64,000 bases of DNA from positions 1-64,000 of the forward strand of contig JAFXCE010000114.1 in the NCBI GenBank assembly GCA_017521565.1, written 5' to 3'. Below, piece after piece: positions 35,417 through 44,168 of the stretch. A program made the position numbers and the translations under genes. This DNA comes from Clostridia bacterium. Lineage in GTDB: Bacteria; Bacillota; Clostridia; Christensenellales; Aristaeellaceae. The notes beneath the pieces are model-generated. The model was not told the DNA's origin and did not search any database. It saw nothing but the letters and a program-made list of their open reading frames with translations. Within the stretch, counting starts at the first letter, position 1. Each line of letters starts with the position of its first letter.

Positions 35417-36241
35417 ATGCAGTACGATTTTGATCTGGTCGGCAAGATTGGCTCGATGGCATTGATCCGCCGAGAGGATGCCGATATCGACTATAATATC
35501 TTTTCGCGCCTCGGGCGCGAGCTGAAGCCCGGCATGATCTGGGTGACGTCCGGCGCGGCGGAAATCGGCCGTCTGGATTACATGAGGCGCACGGGCCGCG
35601 AATTGGCCTGCGACAGCGTCGATGCAAAGACCGACTATGCCGCGCAGGGGCAGACCATCCTGATGGAGCAGTACCGCCGCTTCGTGCATCAGGATTATTC
35701 CGTGCGTCAGGTGCTGGTGGAGCATCAGCACTTCAACGATAAGTATAAGCGCGAGCATATTCGCCGCCTGTTTCTGCGCGCGAAGGAGCAGGGCGCCATT
35801 CCGATTGTCAACTATAATGACCCGGTATCCGACGAGGAGAACCGCAAGTGGGAACTGTCCCATTTGTACAAGGGCAACCGCGAGGTTCACGAGTGTGTGG
35901 ATAACGACGAGACGGCTGCGGTGATTGCGGGTCTCATTACGACGCGTGTGCTGCTGATCATGACCTCAACCGAGGGAATCTATGCCGATCCGAAGGATCC
36001 GTCGACGCTGGTGCGCGATGTGCTCGCACCGGATGCGGAGCAGCTTGAGCGCAAGGTGCGCGAGCTGCAGACGCATTGCGTGGGCGCGTCCCGCGCGGGA
36101 GCGAACGGCGCGCACGCCAAGCTGGAGTTTGCGCTGGGCCCGGCGATGCGCGGTACGACCGTCATCATCGGACACGGACGCCACCGCATCAGCGATCTGG
36201 TCGAGGGCCGCGTGCCCTGCACCCGCATCGGCATCGATTAA
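35417..36241 (+). CDS. Amino acid kinase-family protein (glutamate 5-kinase/UMP kinase-like)
   Basis: 274 residues. The fold matches the aspartate/glutamate/uridylate kinase family: TSGAAEIGRLD near the N terminus, IPIVNYNDPVSDEE, FGDNDE-like CVDNDETAAVIAGL, and LLIMTSTEGIYADP. The N-terminal phosphate-loop region (LVGKIGSMALI) is atypical and lacks the usual VVKxGSS start. It is not full ProB because the PUA domain is missing, and proA is not adjacent. It may be a kinase of another amino acid or carboxylate, or a divergent nucleotide kinase. A hairpin (CTGAGGGAT/ATCCCTCAG, about 35360-35381) lies in its 110-nt leader, and RBS GAAAGGG is present. Function beyond the fold is not established. 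Confidence 0.75.
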   Translation: MQYDFDLVGKIGSMALIRREDADIDYNIFSRLGRELKPGMIWVTSGAAEIGRLDYMRRTGRELACDSVDAKTDYAAQGQTILMEQYRRFVHQDYSVRQVLVEHQHFNDKYKREHIRRLFLRAKEQGAIPIVNYNDPVSDEENRKWELSHLYKGNREVHECVDNDETAAVIAGLITTRVLLIMTSTEGIYADPKDPSTLVRDVLAPDAEQLERKVRELQTHCVGASRAGANGAHAKLEFALGPAMRGTTVIIGHGRHRISDLVEGRVPCTRIGID

Positions 36242-36368
36242 GCGGTGTTCATCCGCTGACGGGGAGGCGCAGAGCCTCCCCCTTGAAACGTACCGAAAAA
36301 AACAAAACGAACCATATGGGTATGGGGCGGGGCGCTGCTCCGCCCGATGTATTCCGGGAGGAATCGCA

Positions 36369-37148
36369 ATGAAAGCCAATTATCATACGCATACCACGCG
36401 CTGCGGCCATGCTTTCGGCACGGATGAACAGTATATCCGCGCTGCGGTCGAGCAGGGGTTTGACGAACTGGGCATGTCGGATCATGTGCCGTGGCCGTAT
36501 AAGTCCGGCTTTGTGCATCATGGCGTGCGCATGCCCATCACGCAGCTGGATGAATATGTGCAGACGATGCGCACGCTGAAAGAAAAATACGCGCAGAAGA
36601 TCAGCCTGCGCATCGGGTTTGAATGCGAGTATTTTCCGGAGTACATGGGCTGGCTGGCCGATATGAAGCAGGAAAAGCAGCTCGATTATCTGATCTTCGG
36701 CTGTCACTATGATACGACGGACGAGGGCGGGTTCTATTTCGGCAATGCCGCGTCGGCGAAGCATCTGGTTCGCTATGTCGACAGCGCGATCAAGGGCATC
36801 GAGACCGGTATGTTTGCGTATATGGCGCATCCGGACGTGTTCCTGCGCCGCTATCAGCGCGTGGATGAGAATGTCCGCGCGGCAGCAAGGGATATCAGCC
36901 AGGCCTGCAAAGCAAAAAACCTGCCGATGGAGTATAATCTCCACGACAGGTATCGTCTTGGGGAAGCGAACGGAAACGGCTATCCGAATCCGGAGTTTTT
37001 TGAAATCGTCTTTGCGGAGGGCGCGAAGGTGATCATCGGCCTTGACGCGCACGAACCGCAGGAGATTGCCGACCCCACGCAGTGGAACCTCGCGATGGAG
37101 GAAACGGCGCGCTTTGGAGAGCGCAGGATCGACGCGCTTGCGTTTTAA
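36369..37148 (+). CDS. PHP-domain histidinol-phosphatase-like protein
   Basis: 259 residues from the ATG at 36369 (GGGAGG 8 nt upstream; longer frames run into the preceding gene). PHP metal-binding motifs: NYHTHTTRCGHA, GMSDHVPW, GFECEYFPEY, LIFGCHYD, and MAHPDVFLR; IIGLDAHEP closes the set. This is the HisJ-type histidinol phosphatase group, which removes phosphate from histidinol phosphate using a three-metal centre. No other his genes are in the window, so the substrate could be another phosphomonoester. It converges with and overlaps the next gene by 4 nt on the opposite strand. Confidence 0.9.
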   Translation: MKANYHTHTTRCGHAFGTDEQYIRAAVEQGFDELGMSDHVPWPYKSGFVHHGVRMPITQLDEYVQTMRTLKEKYAQKISLRIGFECEYFPEYMGWLADMKQEKQLDYLIFGCHYDTTDEGGFYFGNAASAKHLVRYVDSAIKGIETGMFAYMAHPDVFLRRYQRVDENVRAAARDISQACKAKNLPMEYNLHDRYRLGEANGNGYPNPEFFEIVFAEGAKVIIGLDAHEPQEIADPTQWNLAMEETARFGERRIDALAF

Positions 37149-37747
37149 GCGCCGGCGGATGGAGACGTGATCGTCCATTCGCAGATGGCATGGAGATCAT
37201 GCGCCTGAATGTGCCGGTTCTCCATGGGAATCCACATGGAGAGAAAACGCTCAAGCTGCCCGGCTCCGTTTCTTTGCAGAATCCGCTGGCGCTGCAGCGC
37301 GGGATCGATGAGCGAGAGGACGCGCAGAGCGCAGCGCGGGGCGAGCATGGGGTGCAGACAGTATGCGCCTTCAACGATCAGCAGCTGCGTGTCCTCCGGG
37401 ATGCAGATCTCTTCGCCAAAGCCGGGCTGCGGATGGCAGATATAGGGCCTGTAGACGGCGCGCTGCCCGCAGAGGAACGGGGAGAGCACCTCGCGATCAA
37501 AGCGCTGGATGTCAGCATTGGATAAAAGGGCATCGAAATAACCGGGAAAGCGCATATCAAAGGGCAGCGTGAAGTCATCCATATGGACAACGGCGCTTTT
37601 CGGGATTGCGGCGTGCAGCGCGGTGCTGAGCGTCGTTTTGCCGCTGGCGGCCATGCCGTCAATCGCGAGGACGGCGCGGGAAGCGGATAGATCCTTTGCG
37701 CGCGCGCAGAGGATCGGGAGCGCTTTTTCGGGTGTGAGATGAGTCAT
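37145..37747 (-). CDS. Uridine kinase-like P-loop nucleoside kinase
   Basis: 200 residues, GGAGG 7 nt upstream. Walker A AIDGMAASGKTTLS, then VVHMDDFTLPFDMR (DDF resembling the catalytic Asp region) and VEGAYCLHP. These fit the uridine kinase/phosphoribulokinase-like group of small P-loop kinases. The C-terminal part is unlike true Udk (ERFLSMWIPMENRHIQ). Clostridia often have such short uridine kinase family proteins of unknown substrate. The last four nt overlap the convergent hisJ-like gene. Confidence 0.85.
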   Translation of the reverse strand: MTHLTPEKALPILCARAKDLSASRAVLAIDGMAASGKTTLSTALHAAIPKSAVVHMDDFTLPFDMRFPGYFDALLSNADIQRFDREVLSPFLCGQRAVYRPYICHPQPGFGEEICIPEDTQLLIVEGAYCLHPMLAPRCALRVLSLIDPALQRQRILQRNGAGQLERFLSMWIPMENRHIQAHDLHAICEWTITSPSAGA

Positions 37748-37830
37748 TGCGCGCCTCCTTGTGCATCATTCCAGCCCAGTATAGCAAAGCGGGCGGCAAA
37801 GCGCAAGGAGTGACCGGAAAGCAAAAGGGA

Positions 37831-37859
37831 TTGACAAGACCGCCTGTCCGTTATATCCT
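37831..37859 (+). promoter_or_regulatory. Strong putative promoter
   Basis: A perfect -35 TTGACA (37831-37836) and TATCCT (37854-37859) are 17 nt apart, 31 nt before the next ATG. Confidence 0.75.
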
Positions 37860-37890
37860 GAAAACGTAAGAATATAAGGAGGAAACTGAG

Positions 37891-38304
37891 ATGGGTTTCT
37901 TTGATAAAATCCGCGCGTCTTTTGCGCGGTTCATGTCCGGCCGCTACGGCGCGGATCAGCTGGGCAATGTCATGCTGTGGACCGGCCTGATTTTGTCCAT
38001 TATCGGTTCGATGGCAAAGCTGGGCGTTGTGACGATTCTTGCCGACGTCCTGCTGGTCGTGATGCTTGTGCGCATGTTCAGCAAGGACCGCTACAAGCGC
38101 CAGCATGAGAACCAGATGTATCTGGAGAAGACCTACAAGCTGCGCAAGGAAGCGAGCGAGTGGATGAACCGCGTGAAGAACAGCAAAAAGTATCGTTACT
38201 TCACCTGCCCGCAGTGCAAAAAGCGTCTGCGCGTGCCGCGCGGCGTGGGCAAGATCACGATCACCTGCAAGGGCTGCGGAAACAAGTTTGACAAAAAGGC
38301 ATAA
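37891..38304 (+). CDS. Small membrane protein with C-terminal zinc ribbon
   Basis: 137 residues behind AAGGAGG. An amphipathic start (MGFFDKIRASFARFMSGRYG) is followed by two hydrophobic stretches (VMLWTGLILSIIGSMAKLGV; VVTILADVLLVVMLVRMF), a basic coiled segment and a C-terminal CPQCKKRL...CKGCGNKF zinc ribbon. Similar proteins are widespread in Clostridia but have no known function. The N terminus with Gly-rich FMSGRYGADQLGN is a recognisable feature of that family. It is preceded by one of the best promoters in the window and followed by a terminator, so it is transcribed alone. Confidence 0.85.
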   Translation: MGFFDKIRASFARFMSGRYGADQLGNVMLWTGLILSIIGSMAKLGVVTILADVLLVVMLVRMFSKDRYKRQHENQMYLEKTYKLRKEASEWMNRVKNSKKYRYFTCPQCKKRLRVPRGVGKITITCKGCGNKFDKKA

Positions 38305-38310
38305 TGGATA

Positions 38311-38341
38311 AGCGGACGGCGAAACTGCCGCCCGCTGTTTT
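38311..38341 (+). terminator. Terminator after zinc-ribbon membrane gene
   Basis: A 10-bp stem (38311-38320 with 38327-38336) with one A-C mismatch is followed by GTTTTGC. Confidence 0.65.
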
Positions 38342-38421
38342 GCTCCCATCAGAAAGGGAAGAAAACCTTCACGCTGCGGATACCCAGTGGCATAGCGCTG
38401 CGCGGCCTTTAAAAAGCGCTG

Positions 38422-39402
38422 TCAGGGGAGGCTCTGCGGCATGCACAGCAGCAAAAGCAGCCCGGAGCACAGCGCGCCCAGAACAGGATAGGCGCTGGCG
38501 ATGAGATCACCAAAGCCCAGCGCAGCGAAGAGCAGACAGCAAAGCGCGGCGAGCGGAAGCGGCAGCATGCGAAGCCCTGCGAGCATCGCGCAGAATGTGG
38601 AGAGCGCGGCGGCATACAGGCAGGCCGCGACGAGCAGATATCCGCCCGGGCCAAGCCGGCGGCTGAGGTAGACGAAGGGCAGCGGCTGGTGAACAATGGC
38701 GGCGAAGTGGCGGCGGCAGACGGCCACGCCGAGCAGGAGCAGCGCGCCAAAGAGCGCAGAAAAGAGCAGCACGGCGCGCCGGCGGGCAGGCGGACCAAGC
38801 GCGCGCAGCAGAGGAAGCGTTCCGGCAAGCTGCGCGGCGTTGAGCGCGCCGTAGATCGCTCCGTCACAGACGGCGCGAACGGGCATATCCGGCGACATCG
38901 CCGGAAGGAAGCACGCCTCGCCCATGGGCTGCGCCAGCAGGCGCAGGAGCAGCGCGGGCAAAAGCAGGCAAAGCGCCGCGCCCGGAAGCGCCAGGGCGTA
39001 TAGCCCGCGCGAGGCGAGAAGCGCGCCCAGCAGGAGCGAAAACACCATGCCGATTCCGTAGGCATGGCGTACATTCAGCACAAGCGCAGAAAGCTCCGCG
39101 CAGGCAGCAAGCATCGCGCCGCCGGTGATGGCGAAGAGCAGAGAGAACAGCAGCGCACACAGCGCGCCCAGCCGCGCGCCGAAGCGATGGCGGCACAGCG
39201 AGGAAAGCGACGGACAGTCCATGCGCTCAAGCTGTGCGGGCAGGCGCAGGAAAAGCAGCGAGAGCGAAAGCAGCGCGCAGACGACGGCAGCCCCGGCGCC
39301 TGCGCCATGACGGGCGAAAAAGCACAGAATCTCACGGCCGGACGCAAAGCCTGCGCCGACAACACCGCTGAGCAGCGCCAGCGCGACAGAAACAATCGCC
39401 AT
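38422..39402 (-). CDS. YkvI-like membrane protein
   Basis: 326 residues from the ATG at 39402 (GGAGG upstream). About ten hydrophobic spans fill the protein. The N-terminal LLSGVVGAGFASGREIL is the family hallmark of YkvI-type proteins of the amino acid-permease fold. The role is unknown; related proteins are sometimes linked to amino acid or branched substrate transport. Codon use is very GC/Ala/Leu rich but resembles the neighbours. It is convergent with the zinc-ribbon gene and divergent from alr. Confidence 0.85.
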   Translation of the reverse strand: MAIVSVALALLSGVVGAGFASGREILCFFARHGAGAGAAVVCALLSLSLLFLRLPAQLERMDCPSLSSLCRHRFGARLGALCALLFSLLFAITGGAMLAACAELSALVLNVRHAYGIGMVFSLLLGALLASRGLYALALPGAALCLLLPALLLRLLAQPMGEACFLPAMSPDMPVRAVCDGAIYGALNAAQLAGTLPLLRALGPPARRRAVLLFSALFGALLLLGVAVCRRHFAAIVHQPLPFVYLSRRLGPGGYLLVAACLYAAALSTFCAMLAGLRMLPLPLAALCCLLFAALGFGDLIASAYPVLGALCSGLLLLLCMPQSLP

Positions 39403-39474
39403 CTTCCCGCCTCCTTTTTGCCCCAGCATATGACGCGGGCGAAGCAAAAAGAAGCGGGATACGGGCTGCGCGTC

Positions 39475-39503
39475 TTGTTCTTTGCGTGCCTTCGCGATAT
39501 AAT
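39475..39503 (+). promoter_or_regulatory. Putative alr promoter
   Basis: TTGTTC (39475-39480) and a perfect TATAAT (39498-39503), 17 nt apart, about 40 nt before alr. Confidence 0.75.
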
Positions 39504-39542
39504 AAAGAGAAATGTAATCCGATAAGAAAGCTGGCGTATGAA

Positions 39543-40655
39543 ATGCTCAGACATACATATTGTGAAATTGATCTGGAGGCGATCCGCCATAACGTGCGCG
39601 TGATGCGCGCGTGCGTTGCGGGAGAGGCGGCGTTTCTCGCCGTGGTGAAGGCAAACGGCTATGGCCACGGTGCGGTGCAGGTGGCGCGCGCGGCGCTTAA
39701 GGCAGGCGCAGCTATGCTGGCGGTGGCGATCCCTGAGGAGGGGGCGGCGCTGCGGCAGGCAGGTATTGACGCGCCGATCCTCGTGCTGGGCGGCATTGAG
39801 GAGGAAGCGGCGGCGTCCGTTGCGGAATATGACCTGACGCAGGCGGTTTTTGATGAGGCGCGTATCCGCGCGCTGTCCGCCGCGGGCGAGGCGGCCGGCC
39901 GCGCGGTGAAGGTGCATCTTAAGCTCGACACAGGCATGTGCCGCATCGGCATACGCAGCGAGGATGAGGCACAGCGTCTCGTGCGGCTGATTGACAGCCT
40001 GCCGGGCGTGGAACTGACGGGCTGCTTTACGCACATGGCGACGGCGGACGAGGACGAACGTGGGGATACATACGCGCAGATCGCGCGATTCCGTGCGCTG
40101 TGCGATGCGATTGCCCAGGTGCATCCCGGAAAAATCATCCGCCATGCGGCGAACACTGCGTCGATCTTCCGCTATCCTGAGGCGCACTTTGACATGGTGC
40201 GCGGCGGCATTGCGCTTTACGGCTATCCGCCCGTGCCGGAGGCGGAGGGGCTTCGGCCGGCGATGCGCTGGAGCGCGCGGGCGGTATATGTTAAGGAGAT
40301 TCTCCCGGGCGACCGCGTGAGCTACGGCGGCCTGTTTGAGGCGGAACGCCCGACGAAGGTGATGACCGTGCCGGTTGGCTATGCGGATGGATACCGGCGC
40401 GGCATGACGGGCAAAGGCTGTGTGCTGGTGCGCGGCAGGCGGGCGAGGATTCTCGGCCGCGTGTGCATGGATCAGATCATGGTTGATGTGACGGACATTC
40501 CCGGCGCTGCGGTGGGGGATGAGGTCGTGCTGCTGGGCGCGCAGGGAAGCGAAGCGATCTCCGCGGAGGAGATGGCGGCTTGGCTGGGCACGATCAGTTA
40601 TGAGGTGATCTGCTCGCCGTCCATGCGCGTCCCGAGAACCTATATCCATGAATGA
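39543..40655 (+). CDS. alr: Alanine racemase
   Basis: 370 residues from the ATG at 39543. PLP lysine in AVVKANGYGHG, TLDTGM-type KLDTGMCRIG and the C-terminal catalytic Tyr in GDRVSYGGLFEAE (the two-base pair Lys/Tyr) are intact, with the interdomain stretch VPVGYADGYRRG. It makes D-alanine for peptidoglycan. The ribosome site is weak (AAGAAAG upstream), and the frame to 39486 would begin inside the promoter. It heads a run with the 5-formyltetrahydrofolate cyclo-ligase gene and a membrane protein. Confidence 0.96.
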   Translation: MLRHTYCEIDLEAIRHNVRVMRACVAGEAAFLAVVKANGYGHGAVQVARAALKAGAAMLAVAIPEEGAALRQAGIDAPILVLGGIEEEAAASVAEYDLTQAVFDEARIRALSAAGEAAGRAVKVHLKLDTGMCRIGIRSEDEAQRLVRLIDSLPGVELTGCFTHMATADEDERGDTYAQIARFRALCDAIAQVHPGKIIRHAANTASIFRYPEAHFDMVRGGIALYGYPPVPEAEGLRPAMRWSARAVYVKEILPGDRVSYGGLFEAERPTKVMTVPVGYADGYRRGMTGKGCVLVRGRRARILGRVCMDQIMVDVTDIPGAAVGDEVVLLGAQGSEAISAEEMAAWLGTISYEVICSPSMRVPRTYIHE

Positions 40656-40669
40656 TGGAGAGGTACGGG

Positions 40670-41269
40670 ATGGATAAGGAAGCGCTCCGGGCTAAGATGC
40701 GCGCGAAGCGGCGGGCGCTGACGGCACAGGAGCAGAACGAGGCGGCGCAGGCGGTGATGAGGCGGCTTGAGGGATTTGAGCCATTTTGCCGCGCGCGCTG
40801 CGTGATGGCCTACATGGCCTGCCGGGGAGAAATGAGCGTTCTATCGGCGATGGAAGCAATCCTCAGAAGCGGAAAGACGCTGGCGCTGCCGCGCTGCGAA
40901 GCGCCGGGTGTGATGACCGCGCGGCAGATCGCGCGCTTTTCCCAGCTTGTTCCCGGCGCACACGGCATTTTGGAGCCGGATAGCGGCTGTGCGCTGATTG
41001 CGCCGGAGGAGATCGATCTGATTCTCGTGCCGGGAACGGCGTTTGATGCGCAGGGCGGGCGTCTGGGTCAGGGCGGCGGATATTACGACCGGTTTCTCAG
41101 CAGGACGCGCGCGCTTCGCGTAGGCGTGTGCCATCGGTTTGCGCTTCTTGAGCGCGTGCCCGTTGAGGCGCATGACCTGCATATGCATGTGATCCTCACG
41201 CCCGGCGGGATGATTGACTGCGGGCGGGGGACGGATAATAACAGCGATGTACAGGAGGAAAGAACATGA
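40670..41269 (+). CDS. 5-formyltetrahydrofolate cyclo-ligase
   Basis: 199 residues from the ATG at 40670, which has GGAGAGG 8 nt upstream; an earlier ATG at 40652 overlaps alr. The family signatures are the N-terminal ALRAKMRAKRRAL and the Gly-rich GGRLGQGGGYYDRFL loop near the C terminus that binds ATP/phosphate. It converts 5-formyl-THF to 5,10-methenyl-THF with ATP. It ends at an ATGA overlap with the following membrane protein gene, so all three genes from alr on appear to be one transcript. Confidence 0.95.
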   Translation: MDKEALRAKMRAKRRALTAQEQNEAAQAVMRRLEGFEPFCRARCVMAYMACRGEMSVLSAMEAILRSGKTLALPRCEAPGVMTARQIARFSQLVPGAHGILEPDSGCALIAPEEIDLILVPGTAFDAQGGRLGQGGGYYDRFLSRTRALRVGVCHRFALLERVPVEAHDLHMHVILTPGGMIDCGRGTDNNSDVQEERT

Positions 41270-42120
41270 GCGACAAGGCAAAGACCACGGCGGGCAAGGC
41301 AAAGAGGAGGAAGCTGCGCCGCGCGCAGCACTGGGGCAGCAGGGTTCTGCCCGCCTCGGGCAAGATTCTGACGCTGCTCATCGTGATGATGATCATGGGT
41401 TTGATGTTCAGCGCGCTGCAGGCGATCAAAAACACATGGCTGCGTGCCGGTATGGCGCTGGTCATCCTTGCGGGCATGCTCTTTCTGCATATCAACGAGG
41501 GCATGAACCAGGGCGCGGAGGATGCGGCGAGCAGCGTTTCCTACATGCAGGGCATGGAGGCCGGGCGCAAGCTGGGCAGGAGCGCGGATGCTGCGTGCTA
41601 TCATCCGCTCAAGGCGCTTTGCAGCGCGTTGGCGGTGTATGCCATTCCGCTGGTCATGGCGCTGTATGTGGCGCTGGCAGCCAAGCCCTACAGCTATCAA
41701 TTGCAGGATCTTCCGCTGTGGCTGACGGATACCTACGGCGCGCGCGGCGACGTCATGGGCCCGCTGGGCGCATACACGGCGCGCGAAGGCCTGGCGGTCT
41801 TTGACTGGATCCGCATGCTTGTGCGCCTGCCGCAGATGATGTATGTGATGATGTTTCCCGATGCGCTGACGATGAGCCTCATGATTGACCGGCTGTCTCC
41901 GCTGTGCATCGCGGCGTATCCGCTGGCGTATGTGGTCGGCTACCTGTTTGGACCGGCGAGCAACCGCAGAATGCGCAAGCAGAACCGGCGCGCGAAGAAG
42001 GCCGCCGTGCACAAGGCGAGCAAGAGCAGCCTTGCAGCAGAGCTGACCGGCGTGCAGAACGCCGTACACTATGGCCAGAGGCGCGAGGAGGATAAGCACA
42101 AGCGCAGGGAACTGGTCTGA
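41266..42120 (+). CDS. Unknown multi-span membrane protein
   Basis: 284 residues behind AGGAGG. A basic N terminus (about 25 residues) is followed by spans KILTLLIVMMIMGLMFSAL, AGMALVILAGMLFLHI, LKALCSALAVYAIPLVMALYVALAA, RLPQMMYVMMFPDALTMSL, and IAAYPLAYVVGYLFG. A basic cytoplasmic tail follows (RRMRKQNRRAKKA). I do not recognise the family. The loop with EGMNQGAEDAASSVSYMQGMEAGRK is a marked feature. It overlaps the cyclo-ligase stop. Downstream, a promoter starts the rsmD transcript. Confidence 0.7.
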   Translation: MSDKAKTTAGKAKRRKLRRAQHWGSRVLPASGKILTLLIVMMIMGLMFSALQAIKNTWLRAGMALVILAGMLFLHINEGMNQGAEDAASSVSYMQGMEAGRKLGRSADAACYHPLKALCSALAVYAIPLVMALYVALAAKPYSYQLQDLPLWLTDTYGARGDVMGPLGAYTAREGLAVFDWIRMLVRLPQMMYVMMFPDALTMSLMIDRLSPLCIAAYPLAYVVGYLFGPASNRRMRKQNRRAKKAAVHKASKSSLAAELTGVQNAVHYGQRREEDKHKRRELV

Positions 42121-42143
42121 GGCGTGCAGGCTTGCGCCGAGGG

Positions 42144-42172
42144 TTGAAAAGAGATGGTCAGTCTGATATAAT
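42144..42172 (+). promoter_or_regulatory. Putative promoter of rsmD-coaD
   Basis: TTGAAA (42144-42149) and a perfect TATAAT (42167-42172), 17 nt apart. Confidence 0.75.
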
Positions 42173-42223
42173 AAAAAGACTGAAAAGCCATGTATTTTGA
42201 GCAAAAAGGAGCGGATGAAGGCG

Positions 42224-42799
42224 ATGAGAATCATCAGCGGAACAGCGCGCGGGCGTTCGCTGGTCGCGCCGGCGGGAGAAAAGACCCGCCCGACGCTGGA
42301 CTTTGTGCGCGAGTCGCTGTTCAACATCATTCGCTGGGATGTACAGGATGCGCGTGTGCTGGATCTGTTTGCGGGTACGGGCGCGCTGTCGCTGGAGGCG
42401 GTCAGCCGCGGAGCCCGAGAGGCCGTGCTGATTGATATGGACCGCGACGCCTGCGCGGCGATACGAAAAAACATGGAATCGACCAAGCTGGGAGACAGAT
42501 GCCGTCTGCTTCAAAGAGACTATCAGCAAGCGATGGATATGCTTGCGCGTGAGGGCCAGAAGTTTGATGTGGTATTCATCGATCCGCCGTACAGGATGGA
42601 GAATACCGGCGATATGTGTGCGGCACTCTATGACAAAGGGCTGCTTTCCGACGCTTTTATGATCGTCGTGGAGCACAAACGGGGGCTTGCGCCGCTGCTT
42701 GACGAGCGTTTTGAGGCATATGATCTGCGCAAATACCGCGATACAGAGATCACCTTCGTGCGTGGGCGCGCGGAGAATGAGGAGGCTAACGATGCATAA
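42224..42799 (+). CDS. rsmD: 16S rRNA (guanine-966-N2)-methyltransferase RsmD
   Basis: 191 residues from the ATG at 42224 (family starts MRIISGTARGR; an ATG at 42215 is also close to AAGGAG). The SAM-binding segment VLDLFAGTGALSLEAVSRGA and catalytic (D/N)PPY motif VVFIDPPYRM are intact. RsmD methylates G966 of 16S rRNA in the 30S subunit. It overlaps the coaD start, a pairing conserved across Bacillota. Confidence 0.96.
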   Translation: MRIISGTARGRSLVAPAGEKTRPTLDFVRESLFNIIRWDVQDARVLDLFAGTGALSLEAVSRGAREAVLIDMDRDACAAIRKNMESTKLGDRCRLLQRDYQQAMDMLAREGQKFDVVFIDPPYRMENTGDMCAALYDKGLLSDAFMIVVEHKRGLAPLLDERFEAYDLRKYRDTEITFVRGRAENEEANDA

Positions 42800-43271
42800 A
42801 CTGCTTTATGCCGGGAGCTTTGATCCTGTGACGCGCGGACACATGGATATCATCACGCGCGCCAGCGCGCTGTGCGATGAAATGATCGTTGCGGTGATGC
42901 ATAATCCGGATAAGCGCGGCGCGATGACGGTGGATTGCCGGGTACGCCTGCTTGAAATGGCCTGTGCGGCGCTTGGCAACGTCCGCGTGATCGCGCATGG
43001 CGGTCTGCTGGTGGATTGCGCCAGGGAAAACGGCGTGACGGCGGTCGTTCGGGGCGTGCGTCCGCTGGGCGATTTTGAATCTGAATATCAGATGGCGCAG
43101 GTCAACCGGATGATCGGCGGGGTGGAAACGCTGTTGATGACGACATCCGAGAGCTGCGCGAGCATATCATCCAGTATCGTCCGCCAGATTGCAGGATTCG
43201 GCGGAAGTATTTCGCAGCTGGTGCCGCCGGGGATGGAGGATGAGATCCTTGCGGCGCTCGGGGACAGGTAA
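42792..43271 (+). CDS. coaD: Phosphopantetheine adenylyltransferase
   Basis: 159 residues from the ATG at 42792, overlapping the rsmD stop. Nucleotidyltransferase motif GSFDPVTRGHMDII (the TxGH region) and the C-terminal ISSSIVRQIA (ISSTxVR type) are present. It joins 4'-phosphopantetheine and ATP to dephospho-CoA. Full length with family-typical ends. RVIAHGGLLVDCARENG is the usual mid-protein signature. Confidence 0.97.
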   Translation: MHKLLYAGSFDPVTRGHMDIITRASALCDEMIVAVMHNPDKRGAMTVDCRVRLLEMACAALGNVRVIAHGGLLVDCARENGVTAVVRGVRPLGDFESEYQMAQVNRMIGGVETLLMTTSESCASISSSIVRQIAGFGGSISQLVPPGMEDEILAALGDR

Positions 43272-43283
43272 GAGGAGGGCCAT

Positions 43284-44102
43284 ATGGAGCGAGAAGAGAT
43301 GAACCGCGAAAGCGATATGAATGAAATGAACGAGATGGACAATCCGATGCCCAGAATGCCTCAGCCGGAACGGCTGATGCGCCGCGAGCGCGCGCACAGC
43401 GTCGTGCAGGACGATGCGCCGCACGATGAACAGCCCGAAAGCAGAGCGGAGGGCGTGGAGAGCATCGGTCAGACGCTGCGCGTGATTGAGATGATTGAGC
43501 ACAAGGTTGCAGACGCCCGCCGGATTCCGATGTCGAGGGATAAGTGCGTCATGAACAGCAGCGAGCTGATCGACCTGATCGGCCAGCTGCACATTGCACT
43601 CCCCAAGGCGGTCCAGCAGGCGCAGGCCGTGCTGAGCAGGGGCGAGCAGATCATCGCCGCGGCGACGGCGCAGGCCGACAAGACCGCCGACGAGGCCGAC
43701 CGCATCTACAACGATACGGTGACCAAGGCGCGTCAGTTCAAGGATGAAGTTGAGGCCGAGGCGGATCTTTACGACAAGGAAACCCGCGAAAAGGCGCAGG
43801 CCGATGCACAGGCGATCATCGCCGACGCGCAGACCAGCGCGGATCAGATCATCTTTGCCGCGCAGCAGCAGGCACAGCAGATGATCGACGCGAACGAAAT
43901 CACCCGCCGCGCGCAGGCTTACGCCATGGAGACGCGCGAGCGCGCGGAAAAGGATGCGGACAGCATCTATACGCAGGCGTGCATGCATGCCGACAAGATG
44001 CTTTCCGGCGCGGCGGCGGCGCTTTCCCGCAGCGCGGGCGAGCTGGCGCAGCTGCGCGACAGCCTGCTGATGCAGGGACAGCAGCAGGACGCCGGACACT
44101 GA
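43284..44102 (+). CDS. Coiled-coil ATPase subunit H-like protein
   Basis: 272 residues behind GAGGAGGGC. The first 85 residues are charged and disordered-looking; from about 90 a long coiled coil begins (LIDLIGQLHIALPKAVQQAQ), rich in Ala/Gln/Glu heptads with TADEADRIYNDTVTKARQ. Similar coiled-coil proteins lie after coaD in many Clostridia and are loosely annotated as V-ATPase subunit H-like or DivIVA-like; neither is proven. It is probably a cytoplasmic or membrane-peripheral scaffold. It is co-directional with rsmD-coaD, 12 nt after the coaD stop. Confidence 0.8.
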   Translation: MEREEMNRESDMNEMNEMDNPMPRMPQPERLMRRERAHSVVQDDAPHDEQPESRAEGVESIGQTLRVIEMIEHKVADARRIPMSRDKCVMNSSELIDLIGQLHIALPKAVQQAQAVLSRGEQIIAAATAQADKTADEADRIYNDTVTKARQFKDEVEAEADLYDKETREKAQADAQAIIADAQTSADQIIFAAQQQAQQMIDANEITRRAQAYAMETRERAEKDADSIYTQACMHADKMLSGAAAALSRSAGELAQLRDSLLMQGQQQDAGH

Positions 44103-44168
44103 CCCCGGGCGGAAGCACACCCAAAGGCAATACACCGACTATGCGCATGCGCGCAGAAAGGAGCACAT

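Noticed and set aside
36255-36290. Hairpin GGGGAGGC/GCCTCCCC as a terminator
   Set aside because: The stem is strong, but it is followed by CCTTGAAACG and lacks a T run; a role is possible but not supported.
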